DNA of 64,000 bases from Hyphomicrobiales bacterium (GTDB taxonomy: Bacteria > Pseudomonadota > Alphaproteobacteria > Rhizobiales > Xanthobacteraceae): assembly GCA_013911975.1 (NCBI GenBank), contig JACESF010000003.1, positions 1-64,000 of the forward strand, given 5' to 3'. Positions 45,724-53,706 of the stretch are shown here, one piece after another (the stretch's first letter is position 1; the number at the start of each line of letters is the position of its first letter). The notes under the pieces were generated by a model. That model had not been told where the DNA came from, did not search any database, and saw only the letters and a list, made by a program, of their open reading frames with translations. Made by a program: the position numbers and the translations under genes.

Positions 45724-46886
45724 GTCCATCCATCCTTGATGGAGGTGTCCGCGCCTCTCACATGCCGCGCGCCAGCGGCAAGCGCGCCATCGGGACCTGG
45801 CTGGCGCAAATAGGTGGCGAGGTCGCGGCTCACCCGCTCCACGGGGTGCGGCGCCAGGAAGCCCGCGAGGCCAATGGATCGGTTGGCGAGTTCCAGAAGA
45901 TCGAGGCCGCATCTCTCGACGGCGCAGCGCGCGAGATTGACGTAGGCCGCCCTCTCGTCCGTCGCCTCGTCGGCTTCCGCCTTCTCGGCCGCGCTTCGGA
46001 CCCAGAGACGAGCGGTCTCGGTGGCGATGGCCATCTGTCCCAGGCGCGCGAGTTGATGAACGTCGCCGTCCCGACCAACGCGTTTCAGGTGGGCGCGCGC
46101 TTCATCGAGCAGCCGGCACATGCCGCCCAGCTGGACGGCGCAAAAGCGCCAAGCGCCGGCGGAGAATGCGGGTTGACGATGATAATCGGCATCGCCGCCG
46201 ATAATGTCGTCCGGGTCCACTGGAAGTCTTGAAAAGTCGAAGCTGCCTGTCGCCGACGCGCGCATTCCGGAAGCGGTCCAGCCGGAAAGGTCGCTCCGTG
46301 GCTTTAATTCGTTGGCCGGGATGATCGGCAACATCATCAGGAGCCGCCCATCCCTCGTCCGAGCTGTGACGAGGGGGCGGGTGATGAAGCCTGCCCCTGA
46401 GGCGAAGGTCTTTCCTCCATCGAGCCTGAGGCGACCCTTGTCGTCCAAGAGTTGAAGCGGAGCAGTTGTTTCGGTGTTCCAGACGCCGAACACATGCCCC
46501 TGCGCGGCGTCAGCCGCCGCTCGGCGGACCTGAGACGCTGTTCCATAGCGCGCGATCAGGCCAAGGGCGTTTACATGGCCCTCGAAAAGCCGTCCCACCG
46601 GCAGGCTCGCATGGCCGAGCGAGACCAGCATTGAGACGACGAGGGAGCAGCCTTGAGGCGTGCTTCCCGCGCCGAGGCCGCCATAACAGGGCGGGAGAGG
46701 CGCAAGGAGGGCGCCGATATCAGCCAGCCGCCCGAATTCCTCCTGTGGAAACCCACCAAGAACATCAAGGGCCGCGCCATTGGCCGAGGCCAGCGTCGCG
46801 ACCTCATCGAGGCGCGCCAGTAAGCTGCGGGCATCCATCAGGGCATGAGAGTTTGCCGGAAGCGCCGGCGGACGGCGAGCGAGCAT
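45720..46886 (-). CDS. Acyl-CoA-dehydrogenase-like protein
   Basis: A 388-residue flavoprotein-like sequence with ACAD landmarks: CYGGLGAGSTPQG, VFGVWNTETTAPLQL, GGKTFASGAGFITRPLVTAR, GSFDFSRLPVDPDDIIGG and AIATETARLWVRSAAEKAE. It is divergent from beta-oxidation enzymes and may act on a carrier-bound or sugar-linked acyl or amine substrate. Start is uncertain: ATG 46886 has a weak AAGGG, while ATG 46838 begins nearer the conserved region. It is the first gene of the three-gene operon. Confidence 0.82.
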   Translation of the reverse strand: MLARRPPALPANSHALMDARSLLARLDEVATLASANGAALDVLGGFPQEEFGRLADIGALLAPLPPCYGGLGAGSTPQGCSLVVSMLVSLGHASLPVGRLFEGHVNALGLIARYGTASQVRRAAADAAQGHVFGVWNTETTAPLQLLDDKGRLRLDGGKTFASGAGFITRPLVTARTRDGRLLMMLPIIPANELKPRSDLSGWTASGMRASATGSFDFSRLPVDPDDIIGGDADYHRQPAFSAGAWRFCAVQLGGMCRLLDEARAHLKRVGRDGDVHQLARLGQMAIATETARLWVRSAAEKAEADEATDERAAYVNLARCAVERCGLDLLELANRSIGLAGFLAPHPVERVSRDLATYLRQPGPDGALAAGARHVRGADTSIKDGWT

Positions 46887-46968
46887 GCAAACCCTTACTG
46901 TTTGGGTGTGGCATCAGGGATTCACGGGTCGGTCACTGCCAAGGTGGCGATGGGCCATGGGCGGAGGA

Positions 46969-47274
46969 CTAAGCGTCGAGCACCCATGACAAGGTGGCGA
47001 GAACCAAGAGCCCAGTGAGGAGGCCGCCGAACACCAACATCCAGGTGCCGCCGGTGGGCAGTTGGTTGGTCGGCGAGCGCGGGTCTTCCTTACCCTCCGG
47101 CCGAGTGAGATCCACGCCAGGATGCGCCGCCTGCTGAATGCCCTGAGGATGTGTCCCGGCGGCTTCGTCGTCTGTTCCCAAGGGCGCGGCGGCGAGATCG
47201 GGGAAGGCGACCTTATCTCCCGTCGCTCCTGAATCGATCCGCCATCGAAGGCGAGAAGATGCAGACTTTTCCAT
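46969..47274 (-). CDS. Hypothetical single-span membrane protein
   Basis: A 101-residue protein starting at ATG 47274 after AGGAGGCCCCT. Residues 1-75 are hydrophilic and Pro-rich, and residues about 79-98 (WMLVFGGLLTGLLVLATLSW) form one membrane anchor at the very C-terminus. I do not recognise the family. It lies in the stress block on the same strand as the SDR and DUF6766 genes. Confidence 0.65.
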   Translation of the reverse strand: MEKSASSRLRWRIDSGATGDKVAFPDLAAAPLGTDDEAAGTHPQGIQQAAHPGVDLTRPEGKEDPRSPTNQLPTGGTWMLVFGGLLTGLLVLATLSWVLDA

Positions 47275-47590
47275 AGGGGCCTCCTTTCTTGGAGCAACCC
47301 TCCCCACGGACGAAAGTTTCCATCTCTTGTGGCCTTCCTTCGGGCCGGCTTTCACGGCCTTCGACGGCGCCCATGTTACGGCTACGGGGCGCGATAGCCT
47401 TGGATCATCGGGAAGACGGTACGAGGGCGGGTCCTTGCTGGCAGGATCAGGGCCGAGCGCCGTTCGACCATACACGGCACGAAGTCCATGGTGGCCTCGT
47501 CGCCTTTGCCCGCTCCGTTATCTCTACGAAGTGCAGCCGCCCGCCGCCTCACGATCACGTAGGTGATGCTTCTAGTCGCGGTGCGAACCA
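47275..47590. other. Intergenic region, no gene seen
   Basis: These 316 bases between two membrane-protein genes contain no supported gene. A poor EcfG-like match (GGAAA-N17-GGTT on the minus strand, about 47295-47320) lies upstream of the gene at 46969 and is not strong enough to list as a promoter. Confidence 0.4.
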
Positions 47591-48022
47591 TCAGTCCTGG
47601 CGCGCCAAGCGGCGCCAGCGTGGATCGGTATGCCGTCCGGCATATTCCCGATCGATTTCGTTCAGCAGGCGATCCGCATTTTTCGGATCGACCGCTTCCA
47701 ATATTGCATCGATCTTCGCCTCCACCCTGTCATCATTTTCTTTGCTCTGGGGCGACCCCACATAAAGCAGGAACGCAAGGCCACCGATTTGCCAGATCAA
47801 TTGAAGAAACTCGGACTGCCAGTTTTCCAGCGTGTCTCGCAGCATGAGAACAGTGTAGTCACTCACATTGGGAGGAGCGCCATGCTGGAGTTGCTCCGAC
47901 ACGTAGGCAAACCAACCGAAAAGCCAGTGACCCGTAAGGGTCAGAATGAAAAAGGCGAGCGTTACCCACCCGTAGCCGTAGCGCTTCCAGATGGACGACC
48001 CCGGATGATCAGTCGCGGACAT
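47591..48022 (-). CDS. DUF6766 family membrane protein
   Basis: A 143-residue protein with two to three membrane spans: WVTLAFFILTLTGHWLFGWF near residues 19-38 and FLQLIWQIGGLAFLLYVG near 73-90. The pattern with HG...S.Y...L..T.ENWQSEFLQL is that of the DUF6766 family, to my recollection. The C-terminus is charged. GGAGG precedes the ATG at 48022, 14 bp after the SDR gene, so both are one transcript. Function unknown. Confidence 0.75.
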   Translation of the reverse strand: MSATDHPGSSIWKRYGYGWVTLAFFILTLTGHWLFGWFAYVSEQLQHGAPPNVSDYTVLMLRDTLENWQSEFLQLIWQIGGLAFLLYVGSPQSKENDDRVEAKIDAILEAVDPKNADRLLNEIDREYAGRHTDPRWRRLARQD

Positions 48023-48035
48023 GGTGGCGCCTCCT

Positions 48036-48893
48036 TCAGAGAAACGGTTTGCCTCCCGTGACGGCGATGGTGGCGCCGGACACGTAGCTGGAGCGCGGGT
48101 CGGCCAACATCACATAGGCGGTCGCAAGTTCGGCTGGCTGACCAGGCCGTCCCATGGGCACTGACTTGCCGAAATTCGTCACCGCCTCCTCCGGCATGGT
48201 GGAGGGGATGAGCGGTGTCCAGATGGGGCCGGGCGCCACCGCGTTCACTCGGATGCCACGCCCGGCAAGCGACTGGGCGAGGCCCGCCGTCAAATTGTGG
48301 ATGGCGCCTTTCGTGGTGGCGTAGGCCAGCAGGTTCGGATTGGGGACGTCCGAATTGATGGACGCAGTGTTAATGATGGAGCTACCCGCCTTCATGTACC
48401 CGAGGGCGGCCTTCGTGAGGTAGAAAATGGGATGTACGTTCACTTCGAACGTGTGCACCCATTCGGCATCTTCGATGTCTTCGATCCGCTCGAAGCTTGC
48501 CTGGTGGGCGGCGTTGTTGACGAGGATGTCGAGCCCGCCCAATTCGCCCGCCGCGTCTGCGACGAGTTGTCGACAGAAGGCGGGATCGGAAATGTCGCCG
48601 GCCCGCATGAACGCCTTGCGCCCCGCCTGCTCCACCAGGCGGAGGGTTTCCTGCGCGTCCTCGTGCTCGTTCAGATAAGAGATACCGACATCCGCTCCTT
48701 CGCGGGCGAAGGCGAGGCAGACCGCCCGTCCGATGCCGCTGTCTCCGCCCGTTATCAGCGCCTTCAGGCCGTTTAGGCGGCCCGAGCCCTCGTACGTCTC
48801 CTCGCCATGGTCAGGGCGGGGGTGCATGGGGTCGGTGAGGCCAGGCATGGGCTGCTTTTGGGCGGGGAGCGGCGGTGTGGGATAGGACGGCAT
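48036..48893 (-). CDS. SDR oxidoreductase of the general-stress (GSP39/YhdF-like) group
   Basis: A 285-residue SDR with an N-terminal extension PMPGLTDPMHPRPDHGEETY that is typical of the GSP39-like group, then TGGDSGIG, LVNNAAHQ and YATTK as Tyr-x3-Lys. The end, SSYVSGATIAVTGGKPFL, is the usual C-terminus. It is preceded by an EcfG-type promoter at 48926-48951, consistent with stress induction. Substrate is not established for the group. Confidence 0.92.
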   Translation of the reverse strand: MPSYPTPPLPAQKQPMPGLTDPMHPRPDHGEETYEGSGRLNGLKALITGGDSGIGRAVCLAFAREGADVGISYLNEHEDAQETLRLVEQAGRKAFMRAGDISDPAFCRQLVADAAGELGGLDILVNNAAHQASFERIEDIEDAEWVHTFEVNVHPIFYLTKAALGYMKAGSSIINTASINSDVPNPNLLAYATTKGAIHNLTAGLAQSLAGRGIRVNAVAPGPIWTPLIPSTMPEEAVTNFGKSVPMGRPGQPAELATAYVMLADPRSSYVSGATIAVTGGKPFL

Positions 48894-48925
48894 GAAGCGC
48901 TCCTGACCTGCGATAAGTCACGGTC

Positions 48926-48951
48926 AACCGCAGGCGGCGGATGGAGGTTCC
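48926..48951 (-). promoter_or_regulatory. EcfG-type promoter GGAAC-N17-GGTT
   Basis: On the minus strand GGAAC (48951-48947) and GGTT (48929-48926) are 17 bases apart. It lies 33 bases upstream of the SDR start and fits an SDR-DUF6766 operon. Confidence 0.6.
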
Positions 48952-48985
48952 GCCGACGGCGGTGACACGCCACTATTCTTCCAGG

Positions 48986-49189
48986 CTATTCCTCCTGGGG
49001 AGGGCCAGCCTCTCCGGGGCGCCCAGTCGGCTGGTCGGCGCCGCGTTTCCCGATGCCGACCATGGCCGCTTCCTTTGTGGGATAGGGCCCTGCGACGGGC
49101 GTCTCGTCCGGCGAGACGGCCCACCAACCGGCCATGATACCACGTTGAAGGGCTTCGACGTCGCCGATGTGCCTGGGTTCGAGGGTCAT
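48986..49189 (-). CDS. Small hypothetical protein (67 residues)
   Basis: The ATG at 49189 has a very strong AAGGAGGT ribosome site. The product reads MTLEPRHIGDVEALQRGIMA, then a segment with GPYPTKEAAMVGIGKRG and a charged tail. Similar short proteins with a WW-x-x-SPD..PVAGP pattern occur in alphaproteobacterial stress loci. No function is known to me. Confidence 0.65.
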   Translation of the reverse strand: MTLEPRHIGDVEALQRGIMAGWWAVSPDETPVAGPYPTKEAAMVGIGKRGADQPTGRPGEAGPPQEE

Positions 49190-49217
49190 ACGGACCTCCT
49201 TCTTAGGGGGCGGGCTA

Positions 49218-49422
49218 TCACGCCGTTTCCCTGGTCACGTCGACCCCGGCGAGACGGATAAGGAGATCATCGGCCTCCTCTTCCTCCTTCAGGGTCGCAT
49301 CCAGAAGCGGTACGGCATCGCGCAGGCCGCGCTGGGCGGCCCAGGTCAAACGCGCGGCGTAGAGATCGTGATGCCGCTCACTCGTGATAACCGCGCAATG
49401 CGTCGTCAACCCATGCGCCCAT
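49218..49422 (-). pseudogene. Decayed DUF892-like gene fragment
   Basis: The final 53 codons encode HHDLYAARLTWAAQRGLRDA, then VPLLDATLKEEEEADDLLIR, matching the last helices of the DUF892 family (compare 39339). Upstream, ATG 49422 opens MGAWVDDALRGYHE in another frame and meets a stop just before the match, so a frameshift and a large deletion have removed most of the protein. Confidence 0.6.
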
Positions 49423-49585
49423 GGCTTGTTCCTAGAAAGCGATCTCTGACGGGTGAATTGCCGCGCAGATGAAGCAGATCCTAGATCGCGACGATAGGAT
49501 GTCGCTATAGGGCTGACTGTTGAGGTGCCGTTGCGGGAAAGGGGGCTACCGTTATTAATTTTGGCCCGCCCATGAATTCTTGTCG

Positions 49586-49963
49586 CTACCGCAGCCCCCA
49601 TCTCCTCTTGGCAAACTGCGTCTCGATGGCCTCCGGATGGGCGAACTTCCATCCCTTCTCCAGGAGGTTCTTGGCGGTCATCTCGTTCCCCTTGATCGCC
49701 ATGAAAATATGTAACCCAAGCTGGACGAGGACACTGAACAGGCAGGCCAACACGAATGCGGCCCTTTCACCTTTCTCCTCCGGCAATTCCGGTGCGAAGC
49801 TGAGCAGCAGCGGCAATACCAGGAAGAAGATGCCCCATCCGTAGAGCTTGCGCAGGAAGAGCGGCAGGCCGAAGAAGCCGCTGAAGAAAAACAGCGTCCA
49901 GCTCCAGCCGATCTTCACCGTCTTCAGTTCACCGCTGTTGGGATTGTGCAGCAGGACTTTCAT
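49586..49963 (-). CDS. Membrane protein of an N-terminal MKV-NP-SG motif family
   Basis: A 125-residue protein starting MKVLLHNPNSGELKTVKIGW, then WTLFFFSGFFGLPLFLRKLYGWG and two further hydrophobic segments. The C-terminus GWKFAHPEAIETQFAKRRWGL is cytoplasmic. The same head and tail occur in the protein at 50444, so the two are paralogues. It is the last gene of a four-gene minus-strand operon. Function unknown; the fold resembles DUF2628-like small membrane proteins. Confidence 0.75.
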   Translation of the reverse strand: MKVLLHNPNSGELKTVKIGWSWTLFFFSGFFGLPLFLRKLYGWGIFFLVLPLLLSFAPELPEEKGERAAFVLACLFSVLVQLGLHIFMAIKGNEMTAKNLLEKGWKFAHPEAIETQFAKRRWGLR

Positions 49964-50012
49964 GATGCCCTTGAGGTTGACGGGTGGACAGGGAAAGGTG
50001 TCAGCTGGCCCG

Positions 50013-50447
50013 CTATTTGGCTGGGAAGGCCACGAACTTGATGCACCCGCCATCCGCCTTGGACAGGGTTTCCTTCTCGGCGAAGATGGATTGGCTCAAT
50101 TCGGCATTGTCGCCGGGGTTCACCGCATCGAAGCTGGGGCGGGCGGACAGGGCGAACAGGGATGTCGCGCCTGAAGACCCGATCATCTCGACCGACGCGA
50201 CGATGCGCGTTCGGCTGCGATTGGCGATGGACGCCTTGAAGGTGATCTTCGAAACGCCGGATATCACGTCCGGCGCCTCCCGGATGGAGATGTTGTTCAG
50301 CCGGACAGGGCCGTCGGTCTCGAAGCCTCTGAGCTGCTCCATGTTGTCGAAGCATTGCCAACCGGTGGACGGATCCTGGCTCTGAGCGTTGGCCGGCATT
50401 GCGAACGCGGCGGCGGCCAAGAGGGCGGCGAGCTTGGCCACTTTCAT
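50013..50447 (-). CDS. Secreted hypothetical protein
   Basis: A 144-residue protein with a clear signal peptide, MKVAKLAALLAAAAFAMPANA, cleaved before QSQ. The mature part has two Cys (WQCFDN and GGCIKF) that may form a disulfide and looks beta-rich (VRLNNISIREA, KITFKASIANRSRTRIVASVE). It overlaps the gene at 50444 as ATGA. No family recognised. Confidence 0.72.
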   Translation of the reverse strand: MKVAKLAALLAAAAFAMPANAQSQDPSTGWQCFDNMEQLRGFETDGPVRLNNISIREAPDVISGVSKITFKASIANRSRTRIVASVEMIGSSGATSLFALSARPSFDAVNPGDNAELSQSIFAEKETLSKADGGCIKFVAFPAK

Positions 50448-51061
50448 CGCGCCAACCTCCCCATGATGTTGCCGAGGCCGAGCAGGATGAAGCTGCCGAT
50501 GAAGGCGGTGAGGCTCATGCCCAGCTGGATGTCGGAGCGGATGGAGAGGGCGCAGAGAATGCCGATGGCGAAGGCCAGAACGGCGACGGCGTACATCACG
50601 AAACGCATGGAGCTCTTTCCTCCTGATGGTGGCTGGAAGGGCGTATAGATTGGCTGTTGCGGCCTGCTCGCGGGTGCGGCGGCGTCAGCCAGAAAGGCGG
50701 CTTCGTCGAGGACGAAGGGCTCCGAGGCGCTCGCGCTTTCCGATGAGGCGTCGGCAGGGAGTAAGCCCCATTGGGCCCGCGCCATGCGGGCATCCAATCC
50801 ATCGGGATCGGCGAACCGCCAGCGGCGCAGATAGAGCGACTTCCCGAGCCGCCGGTGGGTCACGAAAATGCTAAGGGCAGCACCGATCGGCAGCAGCGCG
50901 ATATGGAGCACATTCCTTTGTGCAGGCGCCCCAAGCGCTGCGAGGACGGCGAAGCCCACGGCAATCACGACCCAGACCGCGATGGCCGAATAGAGCGATG
51001 ACGCTGAGACAGGCGCGTGTTTCAGCGCACCCGTCTTGGGGTTGATGAGCCAGACTTTCAT
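50444..51061 (-). CDS. Membrane protein, paralogue of the 49586 product
   Basis: A 205-residue protein. It starts MKVWLINPKTGALKHAPVSA, has two spans in the first 70 residues, then RRWRFADPDGLDARMARAQWGL matching the tail of the 49586 product. A Pro/Ser-rich linker follows, and a second pair of spans ends the protein (FVMYAVAVLAFAIGILCAL and LTAFIGSFILLGLGNIMG). It is therefore the short paralogue plus an added membrane hairpin. Gap to the upstream coiled-coil gene is 13 bp. Confidence 0.72.
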   Translation of the reverse strand: MKVWLINPKTGALKHAPVSASSLYSAIAVWVVIAVGFAVLAALGAPAQRNVLHIALLPIGAALSIFVTHRRLGKSLYLRRWRFADPDGLDARMARAQWGLLPADASSESASASEPFVLDEAAFLADAAAPASRPQQPIYTPFQPPSGGKSSMRFVMYAVAVLAFAIGILCALSIRSDIQLGMSLTAFIGSFILLGLGNIMGRLAR

Positions 51062-51074
51062 GTATGTCGTGCCC

Positions 51075-52475
51075 CTAGCGGCTGGCTGTTTGGTCGCTGC
51101 CGACAGCGCTTTCGAGAACGAAGCCTTCCCGGCCGGCTTCGAGCCTCGCCGCCGCGGCCCTGGTGGGCGCCTCGCCGATGGGCGTCACCGTCAGAAGGTC
51201 ACCACGGGGGTAGACCGGCGTACCGGGCTCAAGCACCAGGCATGCGCGCCTCGCCATCAGGTCATGCAGCAGCTTGCGGCGTTGGGGGCCGGCCGGCTTG
51301 GCGAGCACAGCCTGCATCCGGCCGAGCGTGTCGCAGAAGATCGTCTTCGCTAGGATGCGGCACCGCTCGCCGATGTAGCACGTGGAGGGGTCGCGCGAAG
51401 GGGCTTGCGGCTGCGACTGCTGGGGCGCGGCAGGCGTGCCATTGGCGACCTTTGCGAGATGGACTTTTAGCTTCTCACGGTCGGCGATGGTGTCTTTCAC
51501 GTCTGCCTTCGCACGCGTGACTTGTTCCTCAAGAAACGCCGCTGCGCGTGCTGCCGTGCTTTCTGGGTTGGGATTCAAGCGGGCTCGCATGGCCGCGCTC
51601 TCATACTCCTCCGTCACCTGCTTCAGGCGCTCCTCCGCACGCGCGATTGCGCCTTCCGCTTCGGCCATCAGCTGTGCGGCATACGCCGCCTGCTCCTTCT
51701 CCTTCTTGAGAGCGGCATCGTCCGTTTGCTGACGGGTCAGGCGTTGAGCAGCCTCCTGCTCTAGCGCCGTCAGCCTGCTGTCCATTTCTTCGTAGCCGGG
51801 AGACTCCGTGAACTTCGAGAGCCGCAGGGCGAACGGACCGCTCTCCAGTGCCGCGAGAACATCGGTCGCGCCGGCAACGCCTTTGCGCTTCATAAGACTG
51901 GCCCGAGACCACAAGCTGGAGATTTTCTTGAGGGACGGCGAAAGAACCGGATCTTTGATGCGGTCAATCATGACCCAATGCTCCCGGAACCGCTCGGGGA
52001 TGGAATGTGCCAGGTCGTCAAGCTGGCCATCGGTGGAAGCAGGATCCAGGCTCGCGAGCATAAAGAGCAGAACCTGGGCGTTGCACGTGGTCTTGATCAA
52101 CCGGTGCGGCATCGGATCTACGACATCCGGCAGTTTCGCGAGCGCCCGTTGAGCATCGGTCGAGGGCTCCGGCGCAAGGCTTTGCAGAAGCGTTACCGCG
52201 CACTCACCCTGAAGGCGCCGCCTCAACGCCTCCGGCTCCATGACATTGCTTGCGGCTGCTGGGTTTGTCATGGCAATCGCCGCGAGCGCCACAGCGACGT
52301 CCATCACTGTCGACGCCGGAATCTCGTCTGGGAGCACGTATTGCTGCTTGAAGATCCGGTCCTTGTAGCCGAACTCGAATGAAGTCTGAGCCGTGGCGGG
52401 CGCACTGCCCATCACAACCAGCGTAGCGGCAAGGTAGGCAAGGCCAGCCGCCGGCAATCCTCGAAATTCCCCCAT
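51075..52475 (-). CDS. Secreted coiled-coil protein of unknown function
   Basis: A 466-residue protein with a signal peptide (GLAYLAATLVVMGSAPATA, cleavage near residue 29). The middle, about residues 215-340, is a long charged coiled coil with KKEKEQAAYAAQLMAEAEG and RAEERLKQVTEEYESAAM. Cys pairs occur in CYIGERCRILAK and CDTLGRM. It is the first gene of an operon with three small membrane or secreted proteins, so it probably works in the periplasm with them. Not recognised. Confidence 0.7.
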   Translation of the reverse strand: MGEFRGLPAAGLAYLAATLVVMGSAPATAQTSFEFGYKDRIFKQQYVLPDEIPASTVMDVAVALAAIAMTNPAAASNVMEPEALRRRLQGECAVTLLQSLAPEPSTDAQRALAKLPDVVDPMPHRLIKTTCNAQVLLFMLASLDPASTDGQLDDLAHSIPERFREHWVMIDRIKDPVLSPSLKKISSLWSRASLMKRKGVAGATDVLAALESGPFALRLSKFTESPGYEEMDSRLTALEQEAAQRLTRQQTDDAALKKEKEQAAYAAQLMAEAEGAIARAEERLKQVTEEYESAAMRARLNPNPESTAARAAAFLEEQVTRAKADVKDTIADREKLKVHLAKVANGTPAAPQQSQPQAPSRDPSTCYIGERCRILAKTIFCDTLGRMQAVLAKPAGPQRRKLLHDLMARRACLVLEPGTPVYPRGDLLTVTPIGEAPTRAAAARLEAGREGFVLESAVGSDQTASR

Positions 52476-52496
52476 CTGTAATGCTCCTCACCCATA

Positions 52497-52531
52497 ACGT
52501 GCATTATAGTGCGTAGCACAAGAGTGCACAA
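52497..52531. promoter_or_regulatory. Inverted repeats in the XRE/coiled-coil divergent promoter
   Basis: GTGC-GTA-GCAC at 52509-52519 is flanked by GTGCATTAT and GTGCACAAT in the 74-bp gap between the divergent coiled-coil and XRE genes. The spacing suits an XRE dimer controlling both units. Confidence 0.45.
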
Positions 52532-52549
52532 TTAGGCCGTTTCCACCCC

Positions 52550-52819
52550 ATGGTGGATGCGCGGCAACTTGTCGGGACGAATGTCAGAAGGCTGCGGCTC
52601 GCTGCCGGGCTGTCCCAGGAGGACGTCGCCGCCCGCATGGGCGTGGACCGCGCCTATATCAGCAGCCTGGAAGCCGGCCGCCGCAATCCAACGGTGGTGA
52701 CGGTCTGGCATGCGGCGGAGGCTCTCGGCGTCAGCATCAAGGCGCTGTTCGAAGAGGATGAAGACGCTCGTCCGCCACTCACGGAGCGCAAGCGCGCGCC
52801 ACGCCTCAAGCCGAAGTGA
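52550..52819 (+). CDS. XRE-family helix-turn-helix regulator
   Basis: An 89-residue protein consisting of one HTH_3 domain: LRLAAGLSQEDVAARMGVDR, then AYISSLEAGRRNPTVVTVWH and AEALGVSIKALFE. A basic tail follows. It is divergent from the coiled-coil operon and convergent with the gene at 52835. It probably represses its own promoter and the operon. Confidence 0.9.
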   Translation: MVDARQLVGTNVRRLRLAAGLSQEDVAARMGVDRAYISSLEAGRRNPTVVTVWHAAEALGVSIKALFEEDEDARPPLTERKRAPRLKPK

Positions 52820-52834
52820 CGTGGCGCGGGCTGG

Positions 52835-53221
52835 TCATCGCCACTGCTCGAATGACGCGCTTGGGACGAAGATCGCACCCTGCAAGCAGAACTCGATGTC
52901 GAGAAGGAGAGCCGTCATGAAGGCCTCCACCTCCTCCTCGAGCGCGCCGTGTCCATCGGCGATCAGCAAGGCCGCCACTCTGGCCTTCCCTCGAAGCTCA
53001 TCCGGTGTGGCGGCTTCAGTCTGTGTAAGGCGCCCCAGCGCCCGCGTGCCCCGCTCTCGCAGATGCTCTGCATGATGGGCGGCGTAGCGGCCGTCCGGAT
53101 CGGGATCCATCTCGTGCGCCGCCTTCAGCGCGGCGATTGCCTGGGCATAGATCAGGCAATCGCGAACAATCGTACTCGCCGGCCGGCAACTCGCGCGGCG
53201 GCGCCTTTGCTTCCTGCTCAT
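52835..53221 (-). CDS. Hypothetical protein (128 residues)
   Basis: A helical protein beginning MSRKQRRRRASCRPAS, with GGAGG six bases before the ATG at 53221 (an upstream in-frame ATG at 53245 lacks such a site). The body has AIAALKAAHEMDPDPDGRYAA and many Ala/Glu/Leu helices. The first 16 residues are strongly basic. I do not recognise it. It follows the gene at 53278 by 56 bp on the same strand. Confidence 0.65.
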   Translation of the reverse strand: MSRKQRRRRASCRPASTIVRDCLIYAQAIAALKAAHEMDPDPDGRYAAHHAEHLRERGTRALGRLTQTEAATPDELRGKARVAALLIADGHGALEEEVEAFMTALLLDIEFCLQGAIFVPSASFEQWR

Positions 53222-53277
53222 GGATGTCCTCCGCATGCGAGACATGAGAGACGCCGCAAAGCGGCGCCTCCTTCAGT

Positions 53278-53706
53278 TCAGTCCTTGTGGGCGGGGTGCA
53301 TGAGGCTGAGAGCCATGATCGACTTCGTGAAGCGACCCATCTGCTCGTAGCCGAGCCACTCGCATGTGGCCTTGTCGTCGGTCCGCGAGATCACCTTGGC
53401 GGGCCACCAGCCCTGGAACTCGCCCTCCGAATGATCGGCGACCAGCACGACATGCCCGGCCTCGATCATCTGCCACGGCAGATCGGCGAAGGCGACGCCA
53501 ACGGGCACCGTCTTCGTCTCGACAGCCGCATCAGTGCTGCCAGACTTCACGGCCGGGGCAGGCGCGCTTTTCGCCTCCGGCGCCGCCTGAGCGGCAGGCG
53601 CGGCCTTCTGAGCGGCATTGGCAGCAGCAGCGACGCTCTTGCCGCTGGCGGCCTTCTCCGGCGACTTGGCCGAAGCGAGTGGCGTGACGTTCGTCTTGTC
53701 AGTCAT
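53278..53706 (-). CDS. Hypothetical protein with Ala/Lys/Pro-rich N-terminus
   Basis: A 142-residue protein preceded by GAAGGAGACCCCCT. Residues 1-65 are a low-complexity Ala/Lys/Pro region; residues 70-142 form a compact domain: ADLPWQMIEAGHVVLVADHS, then GWWPAKVISRTDDKATCEWLG and FTKSIMALSLMHP, resembling an SH3-like or chromo-like beta barrel. Function unknown. Confidence 0.68.
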   Translation of the reverse strand: MTDKTNVTPLASAKSPEKAASGKSVAAAANAAQKAAPAAQAAPEAKSAPAPAVKSGSTDAAVETKTVPVGVAFADLPWQMIEAGHVVLVADHSEGEFQGWWPAKVISRTDDKATCEWLGYEQMGRFTKSIMALSLMHPAHKD

